Source: Paraburkholderia kirstenboschensis
GTDB lineage: Bacteria > Pseudomonadota > Gammaproteobacteria > Burkholderiales > Burkholderiaceae
Reading direction: 5' to 3'
Assembly (NCBI RefSeq): GCF_904848585.1
Contig: NZ_CAJHCR010000001.1
Location: 682,001-746,000, forward strand
Length of the DNA stretch: 64,000 nucleotides
In this document: piece by piece, positions 18,261-26,895 of the stretch
Position numbering within the stretch: position 1 is the first letter of the stretch
Layout of the letters: the number at the start of each line of letters is the position of its first letter
Position numbers and translations under genes: made by a program
The notes under the pieces: model-generated
The model's input: the letters and a program-made list of their open reading frames with translations, nothing else
What the model was told of the DNA's origin: nothing
Database searches by the model: none

Positions 18261-18478
18261 GATTGCGATGTGGCGCACGTGCTGGCCAGAAACGAGCATG
18301 AAATGTCCCCAAACCGTCGAAGCGCGTGCGTCAGTCATAACCCTTTTCGCAGTCGGATCTTTGTCTTCGTGTACCCGGTTACCGTTCGCTGCACGTTGCT
18401 CGCCAGGAAAAGTATCTGCACGCAGCTATTGATGAATGAACGGGGCGGCGAGCGTGAATCAGAGACGCGGTTCTGACT

Positions 18479-19609
18479 TCACTCACGCCCCAATCGCACG
18501 AATCTATCCAGGTGATGATCCTCATCTCCAAGCTGATGATCGATCATCACAAGCCGCTTTGCATAATGAGCGAGCGGCAACTCCCACGTCATGCCTATGC
18601 CGCCGTGCAGTTGAATGCATTCCTGCGCGACCAGTGCGCCGATCCTGCCGATGCTGTACTTCGCCGCCGACACCGCACGCTCCCGCACCGTGCGTTGCGC
18701 ACCGAGCGCGGCTGCGGCATTGATTACAGCCGAACGGGCCTGCTCGATTTCCAGCAGCATGTCGGCCATTCGGTGCTGCAGCGCCTGGAAGCTGCCTATC
18801 GCCACGCCGAACTGCTTGCGCGTGCGCAGGTAGTCGAGCGTGTAGTCCTTCGTGACGTCCATCGCGCCGACAGCCTCTGAACACAACGCGAGCACACCAC
18901 ATGCAATCGCATACTCGAGCGTCGTAAAGGCCGCACCTTCCGCGCCAAGCAGCGATTCTTCGCCGAGCGTGACATTGTCGAACGTGACTTCGGCCGCACG
19001 TCCGCCGTCGATCTTCGGATAGCCTCGCACGCTGACGCCCGCTGCGTCGCGAGGCACGAGAAAGAGCGTTATGCCATCCTCTGAATCGTCGGCGCCGTCG
19101 GTCCGCGCGGACACGAGGAAGAGGGCAGCGTGCTCACCGTTTTGCACCACCGCTTTGGCGCCGTTCAATTGCCACGAGTTGCCCTTGCGTTGCGCGCGCG
19201 TTGTTACGCGCGAGAGTTCGTAGTGACCGCCGGGTTCACCATGCGCGAGTGCGACGATGCGCGAGCCGTCGATCAATTCGCCCAGCAGGCCCCGTTGCGT
19301 GTCGTTGCCGTTTCGTGCGATGGCTTGGCCCACAATAAGCGTATCGAGAAACGGTTCGACCACTAGGCCGCGGCCCAGGCTCTCGAACACCACCGCAATG
19401 TCGAATCCGCCGCCACCAAAGCCGCCGTTCGTTTCATCGAAGAGGGCACCGATAATGCCCAGCTCTGCGAAACGAGTCCACAATTCAGCGCTATAGCCCT
19501 GAGGCGAACGGGCGATCCTGTCGCGGGTCTCGAAGCCGTATTGCTCGCTGACGAAGCGGTTCAGCGTATCGGCAAGCATGCGGCGATCTTCGGTATGCTG
19601 GAATTTCAT
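18479..19609 (-). CDS. pimD: Acyl-CoA dehydrogenase, pimeloyl-CoA dehydrogenase small-subunit type
   Basis: The 376-residue product has the acyl-CoA dehydrogenase fold from MKFQHTEDRRMLADTLNRFV to the FAD-site segment CIQLHGGIGMTWELPLAHYAKRL (about 334-356). It is the last gene of a three-gene minus-strand operon, 12 bp after a second acyl-CoA dehydrogenase; GGAGG precedes the ATG. The pairing of one ~400-residue and one ~380-residue dehydrogenase with a fused hydratase/dehydrogenase matches pimC-pimD-pimF of Rhodopseudomonas palustris, used for dicarboxylyl-CoA beta-oxidation. The specific substrate is inference. Electrons would go to EtfAB. The 218 bp to the convergent aldo/keto reductase gene hold no clear terminator. 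Confidence 0.85.
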   Translation of the reverse strand: MKFQHTEDRRMLADTLNRFVSEQYGFETRDRIARSPQGYSAELWTRFAELGIIGALFDETNGGFGGGGFDIAVVFESLGRGLVVEPFLDTLIVGQAIARNGNDTQRGLLGELIDGSRIVALAHGEPGGHYELSRVTTRAQRKGNSWQLNGAKAVVQNGEHAALFLVSARTDGADDSEDGITLFLVPRDAAGVSVRGYPKIDGGRAAEVTFDNVTLGEESLLGAEGAAFTTLEYAIACGVLALCSEAVGAMDVTKDYTLDYLRTRKQFGVAIGSFQALQHRMADMLLEIEQARSAVINAAAALGAQRTVRERAVSAAKYSIGRIGALVAQECIQLHGGIGMTWELPLAHYAKRLVMIDHQLGDEDHHLDRFVRLGRE

Positions 19610-19621
19610 GACGTGCGCCTC

Positions 19622-20830
19622 CTACAGTCCGAGGATCATTTTAGAAATGATGTTCTTCTGGATTTCATTTGAGCCGCCGAAAATCGACAGCTTGCGGTTG
19701 TTGAAATACAGAGAAGCCGCGCTCGCCGCTTCTTCGGGACCGACCGGTGCGCCTTGATAACCGTCGTGCAATGCTTCTTCGATAAACGGCTGCGCGTACG
19801 GCCCCATCGCGCGGCGCGTCAGCGAAGAGATTTCCTGGCGAATCTCCGTGCCGCGAATCTTCAGCATCGAACTTTCGGCACCCGGCACGCCGCCACCCGC
19901 TACTGCCGCAATCACACGCAGGTTGGTCGTTTTCATGTTCTCCAGATCGATCTCGACGCGTGCCATGCGCGCCGCGAACAGCGGGTCTTCGGAAAGCGGC
20001 CGGCCATTGCGCTGCTCTTTCGCCGCAATCTTGCGCAGCCGGTTGAACGCCGCGACGGAGAAACCGACGCCCGCGATATTCGTGCGCTCGTACGTGAGCA
20101 GATATTTGGCGTAAGTCCAGCCCTTGTTTTCTTCACCGACCAGGTTCGCAGCCGGCACTCGCACGTCGGTGAAGAACACTTCGTTCACTTCATGCTCGCC
20201 ATCGAGCGTAATGATCGGCCTGACTTCGACGCCAGGCGTATTCATATCGATCAGCAGGAAGCTGATGCCTTCCTGCTTGCGCACGTCGGTTGCCGTGCGC
20301 ACGAGACAGAAAATCATGTTCGCGTAATGGCCGAGCGTGGTCCAGGTCTTCTGGCCGTTCACGATGTAATGCTCGCCGTCCGCGTCGATGCCGCGCACGG
20401 CAGTGGTCTTGACCGAAGCGAGATCGGACCCTGCGCCGGGTTCGGAGTAGCCTTGGCACCACCAGTCGGAACCATCGAGAATACGCGGCAGCCAGTGCCG
20501 CTTCTGCGCTTCACTGCCGTATCTGATCAACACCGGCCCGAGCATGTTGACGCCGAACGGCACGATGCGCGGCGCTCCGGCCAGCGCACATTCGTTTTCG
20601 AAGATGAACTTCTGCACCGCGTTCCAACCTGGTCCGCCGTACTCTGCCGGCCAGTGATTCGCGAGCCAGCCGCGCTCGTTCAGGATCGCATGCCACGCGG
20701 CCATGTCGTCACGCGTGAGGCGCCGGCCGCCATGCACCTTGTCGGCGAGGCGCTGTGGAAGTTTGTCGCGCAAAAACGCAAGCACCTCTGCGCGGAAGGC
20801 TTCTTCTTCGGGTGTGAAGTTCAGATCCAT
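19622..20830 (-). CDS. pimC: Acyl-CoA dehydrogenase, pimeloyl-CoA dehydrogenase large-subunit type
   Basis: The 402-residue flavoprotein has the acyl-CoA dehydrogenase signatures CQGYSEPGAGSDLASVKTTA (about 145-165) and the C-terminal GGSNEIQKNIISKMILGL. It oxidises an acyl-CoA at the alpha-beta bond with FAD, passing electrons to ETF. AAGGAA precedes the ATG. It sits 48 bp after the hydratase/dehydrogenase gene and 12 bp before the partner dehydrogenase, with which it probably forms a heteromer. Assignment to the Pim type rests on operon layout and length; a general long-chain or branched substrate is the alternative. Confidence 0.87.
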   Translation of the reverse strand: MDLNFTPEEEAFRAEVLAFLRDKLPQRLADKVHGGRRLTRDDMAAWHAILNERGWLANHWPAEYGGPGWNAVQKFIFENECALAGAPRIVPFGVNMLGPVLIRYGSEAQKRHWLPRILDGSDWWCQGYSEPGAGSDLASVKTTAVRGIDADGEHYIVNGQKTWTTLGHYANMIFCLVRTATDVRKQEGISFLLIDMNTPGVEVRPIITLDGEHEVNEVFFTDVRVPAANLVGEENKGWTYAKYLLTYERTNIAGVGFSVAAFNRLRKIAAKEQRNGRPLSEDPLFAARMARVEIDLENMKTTNLRVIAAVAGGGVPGAESSMLKIRGTEIRQEISSLTRRAMGPYAQPFIEEALHDGYQGAPVGPEEAASAASLYFNNRKLSIFGGSNEIQKNIISKMILGL

Positions 20831-20878
20831 GGCGGTTCCTTCGTGATGTTCAACGGCTGCGCTAAAGAATGAGCCGCG

Positions 20879-22999
20879 TCATGCAGTCTGGTTGAGGCTC
20901 GCAAAATCCGCGCCGCGCTCGACCAGTTCAATCAGCAGGGGCGACGCTCGCCAGAACAACGGGTCTTCTTTCGCAAACTCGCGGATGTCGGCGAGAATGC
21001 GCGGCAGGCCAACCATGTCCGCGTATTTCATCGGGCCACCGCGATAACGCGGGAAACCGTAGCCGTATAGAAAGGTCACGTCGACGTCGAGCGGTCGCAG
21101 CGCGATCCGTTCATGCACGACATTCGCTCCTTCGTTGATCATCGCGGCCATGTAGCGGCGAATGATCTCCTCGTCGGAAAATTTGCGCGGGGTGATGCCG
21201 GCTCGGACGCGCTCGGCGTCGATGATCGCCTCGACTTCCGGATCGGGCTGGCCGCTGCGCGATCCTTCGGCGTACAGATAAAAGCCGCGTCCCGTTTTCT
21301 GGCCAAACCAGCCGCGCTCGCACAGACGGTCGGCAATCTGCACATAGCGCGCCGCCGGATTGCGCGTCGCTGCGCGCCGTTTGCGCGCTGCCCAGCCGAT
21401 GTCGCCGCCGGCGAGGTCCACCACCTGAAACGGTCCCATCGGGAAGCCGAACGCGCGTACTGCGGCGTCGATCTGATACGGCGACGCGCCGTCTTCCATC
21501 ATTGCGTCGGCGGCACTGCGATACACGGCGAGAATGCGATTGCCAATAAAGCCGTCGCACACGCCCGCGCGTACCGGCGTCTTGCGCAGCTTCTTGGCAA
21601 GCTCGAATGCGGTGGCGACTACGTCGGCGCTGACGGCTTTCGGCACGACTACTTCAAGCAGCTTCATGATGTTGGCCGGCGAGAAGAAGTGCAGACCGAT
21701 CACGTCGGCGGGGCGTGAGATGCTGGCCGCGATCGCGTCGATGTCGAGATACGACGTGTTGGTTGCGAGCACGGCGCCCGGTTTGCACACGCGATCGAGT
21801 TCGGCAAACACGGCCTGCTTGACCGACAGATCTTCGAACACGGCCTCGATCACGAGATCTGCGTTGGCGAGTGCATCGTATGAAGTACTGCCGGTCCAGC
21901 GCGTCATGAGTTGAGTCTTTTTCTCCGCGCTCATGCGGCCCTTCGCGATCAGGCCGTCATAGACCTTTTCGATGCGCGCGCGGCCCCGGCCGAGCGATGC
22001 TTCGTCGCGCTCGATCATCGTCACGGGCAAGCCCGCGTCGAGCACTGCGACGGCAATGCCCGCACCCATCGTGCCGCCGCCGACGACACCGATGGCGTTC
22101 AGCGCACGCGGTCTGGCGTCGCGCGTCTCGGGCGCTTTCAGCACTTCGCGCTCCGCAAAGAACGCGTGAACGAGGCCCGCGCGCTGCGGACTGTCGAGGC
22201 ATTCGAGAAAGAGTTGGCGTTCGCGGCGTAAGCCGTCTTCGAATGGCTGCGTGATCGCCGCTTCGACCGCATCGACGATCTTTAGCGGTGAAAACAGACC
22301 GCGCGATTTTTTCGTGGTCTCGGCGCGCGCCGTAGCGACTGCAGCCAGGCTCGCGGCGCGCTCGCTCAACGCAGCGGCGTCACGCGTGCGGCGCACTGGT
22401 GCATGGGCGGCAAGCAATTCGTGAACATACGCGAGCCCTTCCGCGAGAATGTCCTCGCTGCTGCCAAGCCGGTCGACGAGCCCTAACGCCAGTGCTTCCT
22501 GCGCGTTCGCATGGCGACCGCTCAGCATCAGGTCGAGCGCCGCCTGCGCGCCGATCAGGCGCGGCGTGCGTTGCGTGCCGCCCGCGCCGGGCAGCAACCC
22601 GAGTTGCACTTCGGGCAAGCCGAGCTTCGCGCCGTCGACGGCGATCCGGTAATGCGCGGCGAGCGCCACTTCGAGACCGCCGCCGAGCGCCGCACCGTGA
22701 ATCGCCGCGACGACTGGTTTCGTACACGCTTCAATCCGGTTGCACACGTCCGGCAGCGACGGCGGCACCGGCGGCTTGCCGAACTCGCGAATATCCGCGC
22801 CGGCAATGAAGTTGCGGCCCGCGCCGACAATCAGCACGGCTTGCACCGAACGGTCGCTATCGGCGGCTTCGATTGCGGCGAGCAGTCCGCGCCGCACGTC
22901 GGCGGACAGCGCGTTGACGGGCGCGTGATCGATCGTGACGAGCAGCACCTTGCCACGCAATTCGCGTGTCACGACGTCGGTTGAAGTGGTGAGGGTCAT
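20879..22999 (-). CDS. Bifunctional enoyl-CoA hydratase / 3-hydroxyacyl-CoA dehydrogenase (FadB/PimF-like)
   Basis: The 706-residue fusion has an N-terminal crotonase domain (about 1-200) with both catalytic Glu-bearing segments (GAALGGGLEVALAAHYRIA and GLPEVQLGLLPGAGGTQR). A Rossmann domain follows (IGVVGGGTMGAGIAVAV, about 297-313) with the dehydrogenase His in GLHFFSPANIMKLLEVV, and then two C-terminal 3HCDH domains. It hydrates an enoyl-CoA and oxidises the 3-hydroxyacyl-CoA with NAD+. It is first in the operon, with GGAG before the ATG. The divergent LysR gene and a set of TTGAC half-sites occupy the 147 bp upstream. No thiolase or CoA ligase gene is in the cluster. Confidence 0.93.
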   Translation of the reverse strand: MTLTTSTDVVTRELRGKVLLVTIDHAPVNALSADVRRGLLAAIEAADSDRSVQAVLIVGAGRNFIAGADIREFGKPPVPPSLPDVCNRIEACTKPVVAAIHGAALGGGLEVALAAHYRIAVDGAKLGLPEVQLGLLPGAGGTQRTPRLIGAQAALDLMLSGRHANAQEALALGLVDRLGSSEDILAEGLAYVHELLAAHAPVRRTRDAAALSERAASLAAVATARAETTKKSRGLFSPLKIVDAVEAAITQPFEDGLRRERQLFLECLDSPQRAGLVHAFFAEREVLKAPETRDARPRALNAIGVVGGGTMGAGIAVAVLDAGLPVTMIERDEASLGRGRARIEKVYDGLIAKGRMSAEKKTQLMTRWTGSTSYDALANADLVIEAVFEDLSVKQAVFAELDRVCKPGAVLATNTSYLDIDAIAASISRPADVIGLHFFSPANIMKLLEVVVPKAVSADVVATAFELAKKLRKTPVRAGVCDGFIGNRILAVYRSAADAMMEDGASPYQIDAAVRAFGFPMGPFQVVDLAGGDIGWAARKRRAATRNPAARYVQIADRLCERGWFGQKTGRGFYLYAEGSRSGQPDPEVEAIIDAERVRAGITPRKFSDEEIIRRYMAAMINEGANVVHERIALRPLDVDVTFLYGYGFPRYRGGPMKYADMVGLPRILADIREFAKEDPLFWRASPLLIELVERGADFASLNQTA

Positions 23000-23076
23000 G
23001 GCGTGTCGTCTCCTGGCTGATTGTCTGGGCGCGCCGGCGGCATACCACGCCCGCGAATTGTCCTGATTGTGGAGTG

Positions 23077-23135
23077 GTCAAGGTTCATTGACAATCACAT
23101 GAACGGTTGACAGACTGTCAAAATAACTTTGACAA
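23077..23135. promoter_or_regulatory. Candidate LysR operator cluster (TTGAC/GTCAA half-sites)
   Basis: The gap between the beta-oxidation operon and the LysR gene holds GTCAA (23077-23081), TTGACAA (23088-23094), a perfect 15-bp inverted repeat TTGACAGACTGTCAA (23107-23121), and TTTGACAA (23128-23135). The inner GTCAAA-ATAAC-TTTGAC is a second perfect inverted repeat. Such phased sites fit LysR tetramer binding. Confidence 0.65.
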
Positions 23136-23145
23136 AGGCACGGTT

Positions 23146-24054
23146 GTGGACGTCCATTCGCTGACTTTGCTGGTGGAGATACTCGACGCAGGTAACTTGA
23201 GCGAGGCGGCGAGGCGCCTGAAAATGAGCCGCGCGAACGTGAGCTATCACCTGAACCAGCTCGAACGCTCGGTGGGCTTGCAACTCGTTCGGCGGACCAC
23301 GCGCCGCGTCGAACCTACGGAGATCGGTCTTCAGCTATATGAGCACGGCCGCGCGATTCAGAACGCGCTGCTGGCCGCGCGCGAATCGGTGACGACCCTT
23401 GGGCAAAGCCTGCAGGGGCGAGTGCGCCTAAGCGTGCCGAGCGGTTATGGTCAACTCGTCATGTCCGAGTGGCTGATCGAATTCAAGCGTCGCTATCCGG
23501 GCATCGTGCTCGATGTGTTGTTCGAGAACCGCGTGGAAGACCTGATGCGCGACGAAGTGGACATCGCCGTGCGGGTCATGTCCGAGCCGCCGCAAAATCT
23601 CGTGGCGCGCGACATGGGGCCGGTTAGGTACGTTGCATGTGCCTCGCGCGCGTTCGCCGAAAACCATGGCATGCCTATGCAGCTCGACGATCTGCGCACC
23701 ACGCCGTTGATTACGGCGGCGGTGGTGGGCCGTCAATTGCGCGTTGCCGCGTATCTCGGTGACGAACGCCACGAGGTGCTGCTTGAACCGACCATCATCT
23801 CCGAGAACTTTCTGTTTCTGCGGCAAGCGGTGCTCGCGGGACTAGGCGTCGGCATCTTGCCGGATTATGTGGTTCACGATGACCTGAAACGCGGCGATGC
23901 CGTGACCACGCTCGACGAATGGCGCCTGAGCATCTTCGGTACGAACATGTACATGCTTTACATGCCGAACCGGCATCACACTCGCGCGGCGGCAACTTTC
24001 ATCGAATTCATTCTGGCACAGGCGCGAGCAAGCGGAAGAGGCGGCGCTTCGTAG
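23146..24054 (+). CDS. LysR-family regulator of the beta-oxidation operon
   Basis: The 302-residue protein starts with a LysR HTH (VHSLTLLVEILDAGNLSEAARRLKMSRANVSYHLNQLERSVGLQLVRRTTRRVEPT) and has a C-terminal effector domain (about 90-290). I place the start at GTG 23146, with AAAGG eight bases upstream; a TTG at 23107 would lie inside the palindrome and add an atypical leader. It is divergent from the pimFCD-like operon, which it probably controls in response to a CoA ester or the free acid. Confidence 0.9.
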   Translation: MDVHSLTLLVEILDAGNLSEAARRLKMSRANVSYHLNQLERSVGLQLVRRTTRRVEPTEIGLQLYEHGRAIQNALLAARESVTTLGQSLQGRVRLSVPSGYGQLVMSEWLIEFKRRYPGIVLDVLFENRVEDLMRDEVDIAVRVMSEPPQNLVARDMGPVRYVACASRAFAENHGMPMQLDDLRTTPLITAAVVGRQLRVAAYLGDERHEVLLEPTIISENFLFLRQAVLAGLGVGILPDYVVHDDLKRGDAVTTLDEWRLSIFGTNMYMLYMPNRHHTRAAATFIEFILAQARASGRGGAS

Positions 24055-24191
24055 TCCGCGCGTTTGCGGCCGACCACAATCGCCCCTTCACGTAGCTGTC
24101 GCGAGTATGCTGTGAAAAAAAGAGCGTGCACGCGCCGTGCGACAGTACGCCACGAACATAAAGAACGTCACGAACGTCAGCGGAGACCGGA

Positions 24192-24380
24192 ATGAAGTGG
24201 ACAATCGCATTTCTCGTCGTGCTCGCAAGCATCATTGTCGCAATGCTGATTGCGCGCCTGCCCGCGGAGCAGGCTATTCGCCTTGCAGGTTATGCAGCGA
24301 CAGCGGCGCTTGCTGCGCTCGTTAGTTACGTGATTCGCCGGCGCGGCAATCGTGCGCGTAAAACGAGGCGCGTGGGATAA
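24192..24380 (+). CDS. Small membrane protein (62 aa), function unknown
   Basis: The product has two hydrophobic helices (about 5-22 and 29-47) followed by a strongly basic tail (RRRGNRARKTRRVG), so the positive-inside rule puts both ends in the cytoplasm. GGAGACCGGA precedes the ATG. It is a single gene between the LysR gene and the next hypothetical. No family was recognised. Confidence 0.6.
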   Translation: MKWTIAFLVVLASIIVAMLIARLPAEQAIRLAGYAATAALAALVSYVIRRRGNRARKTRRVG

Positions 24381-24464
24381 GCGGCGCCGAGCTGGGAGCT
24401 GGCAGCGGGTCGCGTGCTACATGCTACGATGCTCCGCTCATTGCGCAGCAAGTCGGAGAATCAG

Positions 24465-24845
24465 ATGCGTCCAGAGAGTGCCGCCCGTTTCGATGAAGAG
24501 TTTGCGCCTCGCATTGCCGAGGCCATCGCCGCGTGCTTCGCTACCACCGTGCACACGGAAGTGTTTCCAAATGAAGGCCCTGGCCGTCCCACGCGCTTGC
24601 GCATTCATGCCGCGCCGCTTGAGCATATCGCCCAATTCGCGCATCCGTTGAATCTATATCTCACGTGGGACAGCGACGAGATCGAGCGGCTCATGAAAGA
24701 AGAAGGGCAGGCGCGCTTCTCTCGCTATCTGGCTGCGCTGCCGCGAAAGCTGGCGGCGTGGCGTCATGCGCGCGAACTCGATTTTCTTTCGCATACGCAG
24801 GCCGAGCCGGTGGCACTGATCGGCGGGCTCGACTTCGAGTCGTGA
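24465..24845 (+). CDS. Conserved hypothetical protein (possibly the DUF5594 type)
   Basis: The 126-residue soluble protein has a mixed alpha/beta pattern: helix ARFDEEFAPRIAEAIAACF, strands TTVHTEVFPN and RPTRLRIHAAP, then LYLTWDSDEIERLMKEEGQARFSRYLAALPRKLAAW, ending in GGLDFES. It has no signal peptide, membrane segment or catalytic motif. I recall Burkholderia-restricted proteins of this appearance (DUF5594), but that link is tentative. ATG 24465 is supported by GGAG nine bases upstream; the frame from 24414 adds 17 residues. The stop codon lies inside a long hairpin. Confidence 0.65.
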   Translation: MRPESAARFDEEFAPRIAEAIAACFATTVHTEVFPNEGPGRPTRLRIHAAPLEHIAQFAHPLNLYLTWDSDEIERLMKEEGQARFSRYLAALPRKLAAWRHARELDFLSHTQAEPVALIGGLDFES

Positions 24846-24864
24846 GCCCGCGCCACCGGCTTTT
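24823..24864. terminator. Hairpin terminator between convergent genes
   Basis: GCGGGCTC-GAC-TTCGA-GTC-GT-GAGCCCGC forms an 8+3 bp stem across the stop codon of the hypothetical gene. CTTTTTC follows nine bases later. It probably ends the plus-strand transcript before the convergent chemoreceptor gene. Confidence 0.5.
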
Positions 24865-24873
24865 TCGTATCGC

Positions 24874-26673
24874 CTAGTCGAGCTTGAACTGCGTAACCGC
24901 GCTCGCGAGGCTCACCGCCTGCGATTGCAATGCGGCGGCAGCTGCCGTCGACTGTTCGACGAGCGCGGCATTCTGCTGAACCATTTCATCCAGTTGGCTC
25001 ACCGCGCGATTCACTTCCTGAATGCCGCGTGTCTGCTCATTGGCGGCTTGCGTGATTTCGGAAATGATCGTCGTCACGTTGGCGACGTTGCTCACGATCT
25101 CCGTCATCGTTTCGCCCGCCTGGCGCACCTGGCCCGAGCCTGAACTCACACTCGCGACGGTGGCTTCGATCAGCGCCTTGATTTCCTTCGCGGCCTGCGC
25201 GCTGCGTTGTGCGAGACTGCGCACTTCGCCCGCCACGACCGCGAAGCCGCGACCCTGTTCCCCGGCGCGGGCAGCCTCGACTGCGGCGTTCAGCGCAAGA
25301 ATGTTGGTCTGGAAAGCAATGCCGTCGATCACGCCGATGATGTCGGAGATTTTCACCGACGCGTGTTCGATCTCGCCCATCGTCGTGATCACTTCGGAGA
25401 TCACGACGCCGCCGCGCGAGGCGACCTGCGATGCTGACACCGCAGTCGTGTCGGCCTGCTTCGCGGCGCTCGCCGATTGAGTGACCGTGGACGTGATTTC
25501 TTCCATCGACGCGGCGGTTTCCTGCAAGCTCGCCGCAGCCGATTCAGTGCGTCCGGACAGATCGACGTTGCCCGCTGCAATTTCATTGGCGGCCACGCGC
25601 ACCGACTCGCTCGCGTCGCGAATCTGGCGCATCACGTGACTCAGTTTGTCGATAAACGTGTTGAACGAACGCGCGATCTGCGCGACTTCGTCGTTGCCGA
25701 CGGCGGGCAGGCGTTGCGTCAGATCGCCTTCGCCCGAACCGATGTCGTCCATTGCATCGCGTACTTTCGACAGACGCTGGAACGAGACCGCGGTGACCGC
25801 CGCGACGATAGCCGCCGCAATGCCCGCAATCACGATCAGCGCGATGACGGACGCGGTCAGCAGCGAACGCATGCCGGCGGTTGCCTCCGCTTTATCGAGC
25901 GCGACAACCACGTACCAGTCCGTGCCCGGAATGGATTGCGCGCGCAACAGCTTGGCGCTGCCGCTTACGTCCATCTGCACCGGACGTTGCGCGCCAAAGA
26001 GCGCGGCGAGCTTCTCGCCCGCGAGTCCCGGCGCCAGATCGGACACTGGCTTCAACGTGAGCTTTGCATCCGGATGCGCGACGATATTGCCGCTCGCATC
26101 GATCAGCATGCCGAAGCTCGCGGGCGTCGGGTGGATCGACTTTACGTTGGCGATTACGCTGTCCATCGCGACGTCGCCGGACACCACGCCCTTGACGGTG
26201 CCGTCGCGTACCACGGGCGCGGCGAACGCGACCACCAGCTTACCCGAGCCGACGTCGACATAAGGCGGGGTTGCCACCGGTTTGCCGGCTGCCACGGCCT
26301 GCTTGTACCAGGGCCGCCCGGTCGGATCGTAGTCGGCGGGAATGCCGGTCGGATCGGAAAACTTTGCTGTCTTGTCCGCGTAGCCAACATAGACGTTGGT
26401 GAACTTGCCGGCGGTGGCGATCTGCTTGAGCGCCGGCGACGGGTCGGGTTGCAGCACCGCGTTCTGCAGCGAGTCGATCATCTGGCTGTTGGCGGCAACC
26501 CAGTCGCTGATACCGGCTGCATGACCGCTCTCGACTGCCGTCAAACTACTGTCGATGGCGTCGGCGTTATACGAATTCGCGACCACATAATTAAGGACCG
26601 CATTGGCAGCAAGTGCCACCACGACGATGGCGACGCACAGCGCAACGATCCGCGCGCGAATGGAAGAGAACAT
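24874..26673 (-). CDS. Methyl-accepting chemotaxis protein with an amino-acid-type dCache domain
   Basis: The 599-residue receptor has TM1 (about 8-30), a periplasmic double-Cache domain (35-265), TM2 (275-298), HAMP (about 300-350) and a cytoplasmic signalling domain whose hairpin tip contains [43 protein letters not shown]. The ligand pocket has R120, W122, Y123, Y138, D140 and D167. Their spacing is exactly that of the published amino-acid-sensing dCache_1 signature (R126, W128, Y129, Y144, D146, D173 in PctA), so it probably senses amino acids or closely related amines. No C-terminal CheR/CheB-tethering pentapeptide is visible (it ends QFKLD). It is downstream of, but terminator-separated from, the phospholipase gene. 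Confidence 0.93.
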   Translation of the reverse strand: MFSSIRARIVALCVAIVVVALAANAVLNYVVANSYNADAIDSSLTAVESGHAAGISDWVAANSQMIDSLQNAVLQPDPSPALKQIATAGKFTNVYVGYADKTAKFSDPTGIPADYDPTGRPWYKQAVAAGKPVATPPYVDVGSGKLVVAFAAPVVRDGTVKGVVSGDVAMDSVIANVKSIHPTPASFGMLIDASGNIVAHPDAKLTLKPVSDLAPGLAGEKLAALFGAQRPVQMDVSGSAKLLRAQSIPGTDWYVVVALDKAEATAGMRSLLTASVIALIVIAGIAAAIVAAVTAVSFQRLSKVRDAMDDIGSGEGDLTQRLPAVGNDEVAQIARSFNTFIDKLSHVMRQIRDASESVRVAANEIAAGNVDLSGRTESAAASLQETAASMEEITSTVTQSASAAKQADTTAVSASQVASRGGVVISEVITTMGEIEHASVKISDIIGVIDGIAFQTNILALNAAVEAARAGEQGRGFAVVAGEVRSLAQRSAQAAKEIKALIEATVASVSSGSGQVRQAGETMTEIVSNVANVTTIISEITQAANEQTRGIQEVNRAVSQLDEMVQQNAALVEQSTAAAAALQSQAVSLASAVTQFKLD

Positions 26674-26832
26674 GTTGGAGGTCTTTCGGATGAGCAGTGA
26701 GCCGTAGTGGATGAGGCGGGTGCCTCATACGCGGTATACGGCTCAGCAACAGAAAGACTTGAGCGCGCTTGCACAGTGTTTGCGCGCGGAGCCTCACGCG
26801 AATGCGTTATTGATTTCGTCTGAGGATAACGT

Positions 26833-26870
26833 TTAAAAAACGGCCGCTGCGTTTTATCGCAGCGGCCGTT
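26833..26870 (-). terminator. Rho-independent terminator of the phospholipase C gene
   Basis: Read on the minus strand: AACGGCCGCTGCG, loop ATAAAA, CGCAGCGGCCGTT, then a T-run running into AAAC. The stem is a perfect 13 bp. It lies 26 bp after the phospholipase stop and insulates the chemoreceptor gene. Confidence 0.9.
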
Positions 26871-26895
26871 GTCATGCGTCGGTGTTATCGATCGA

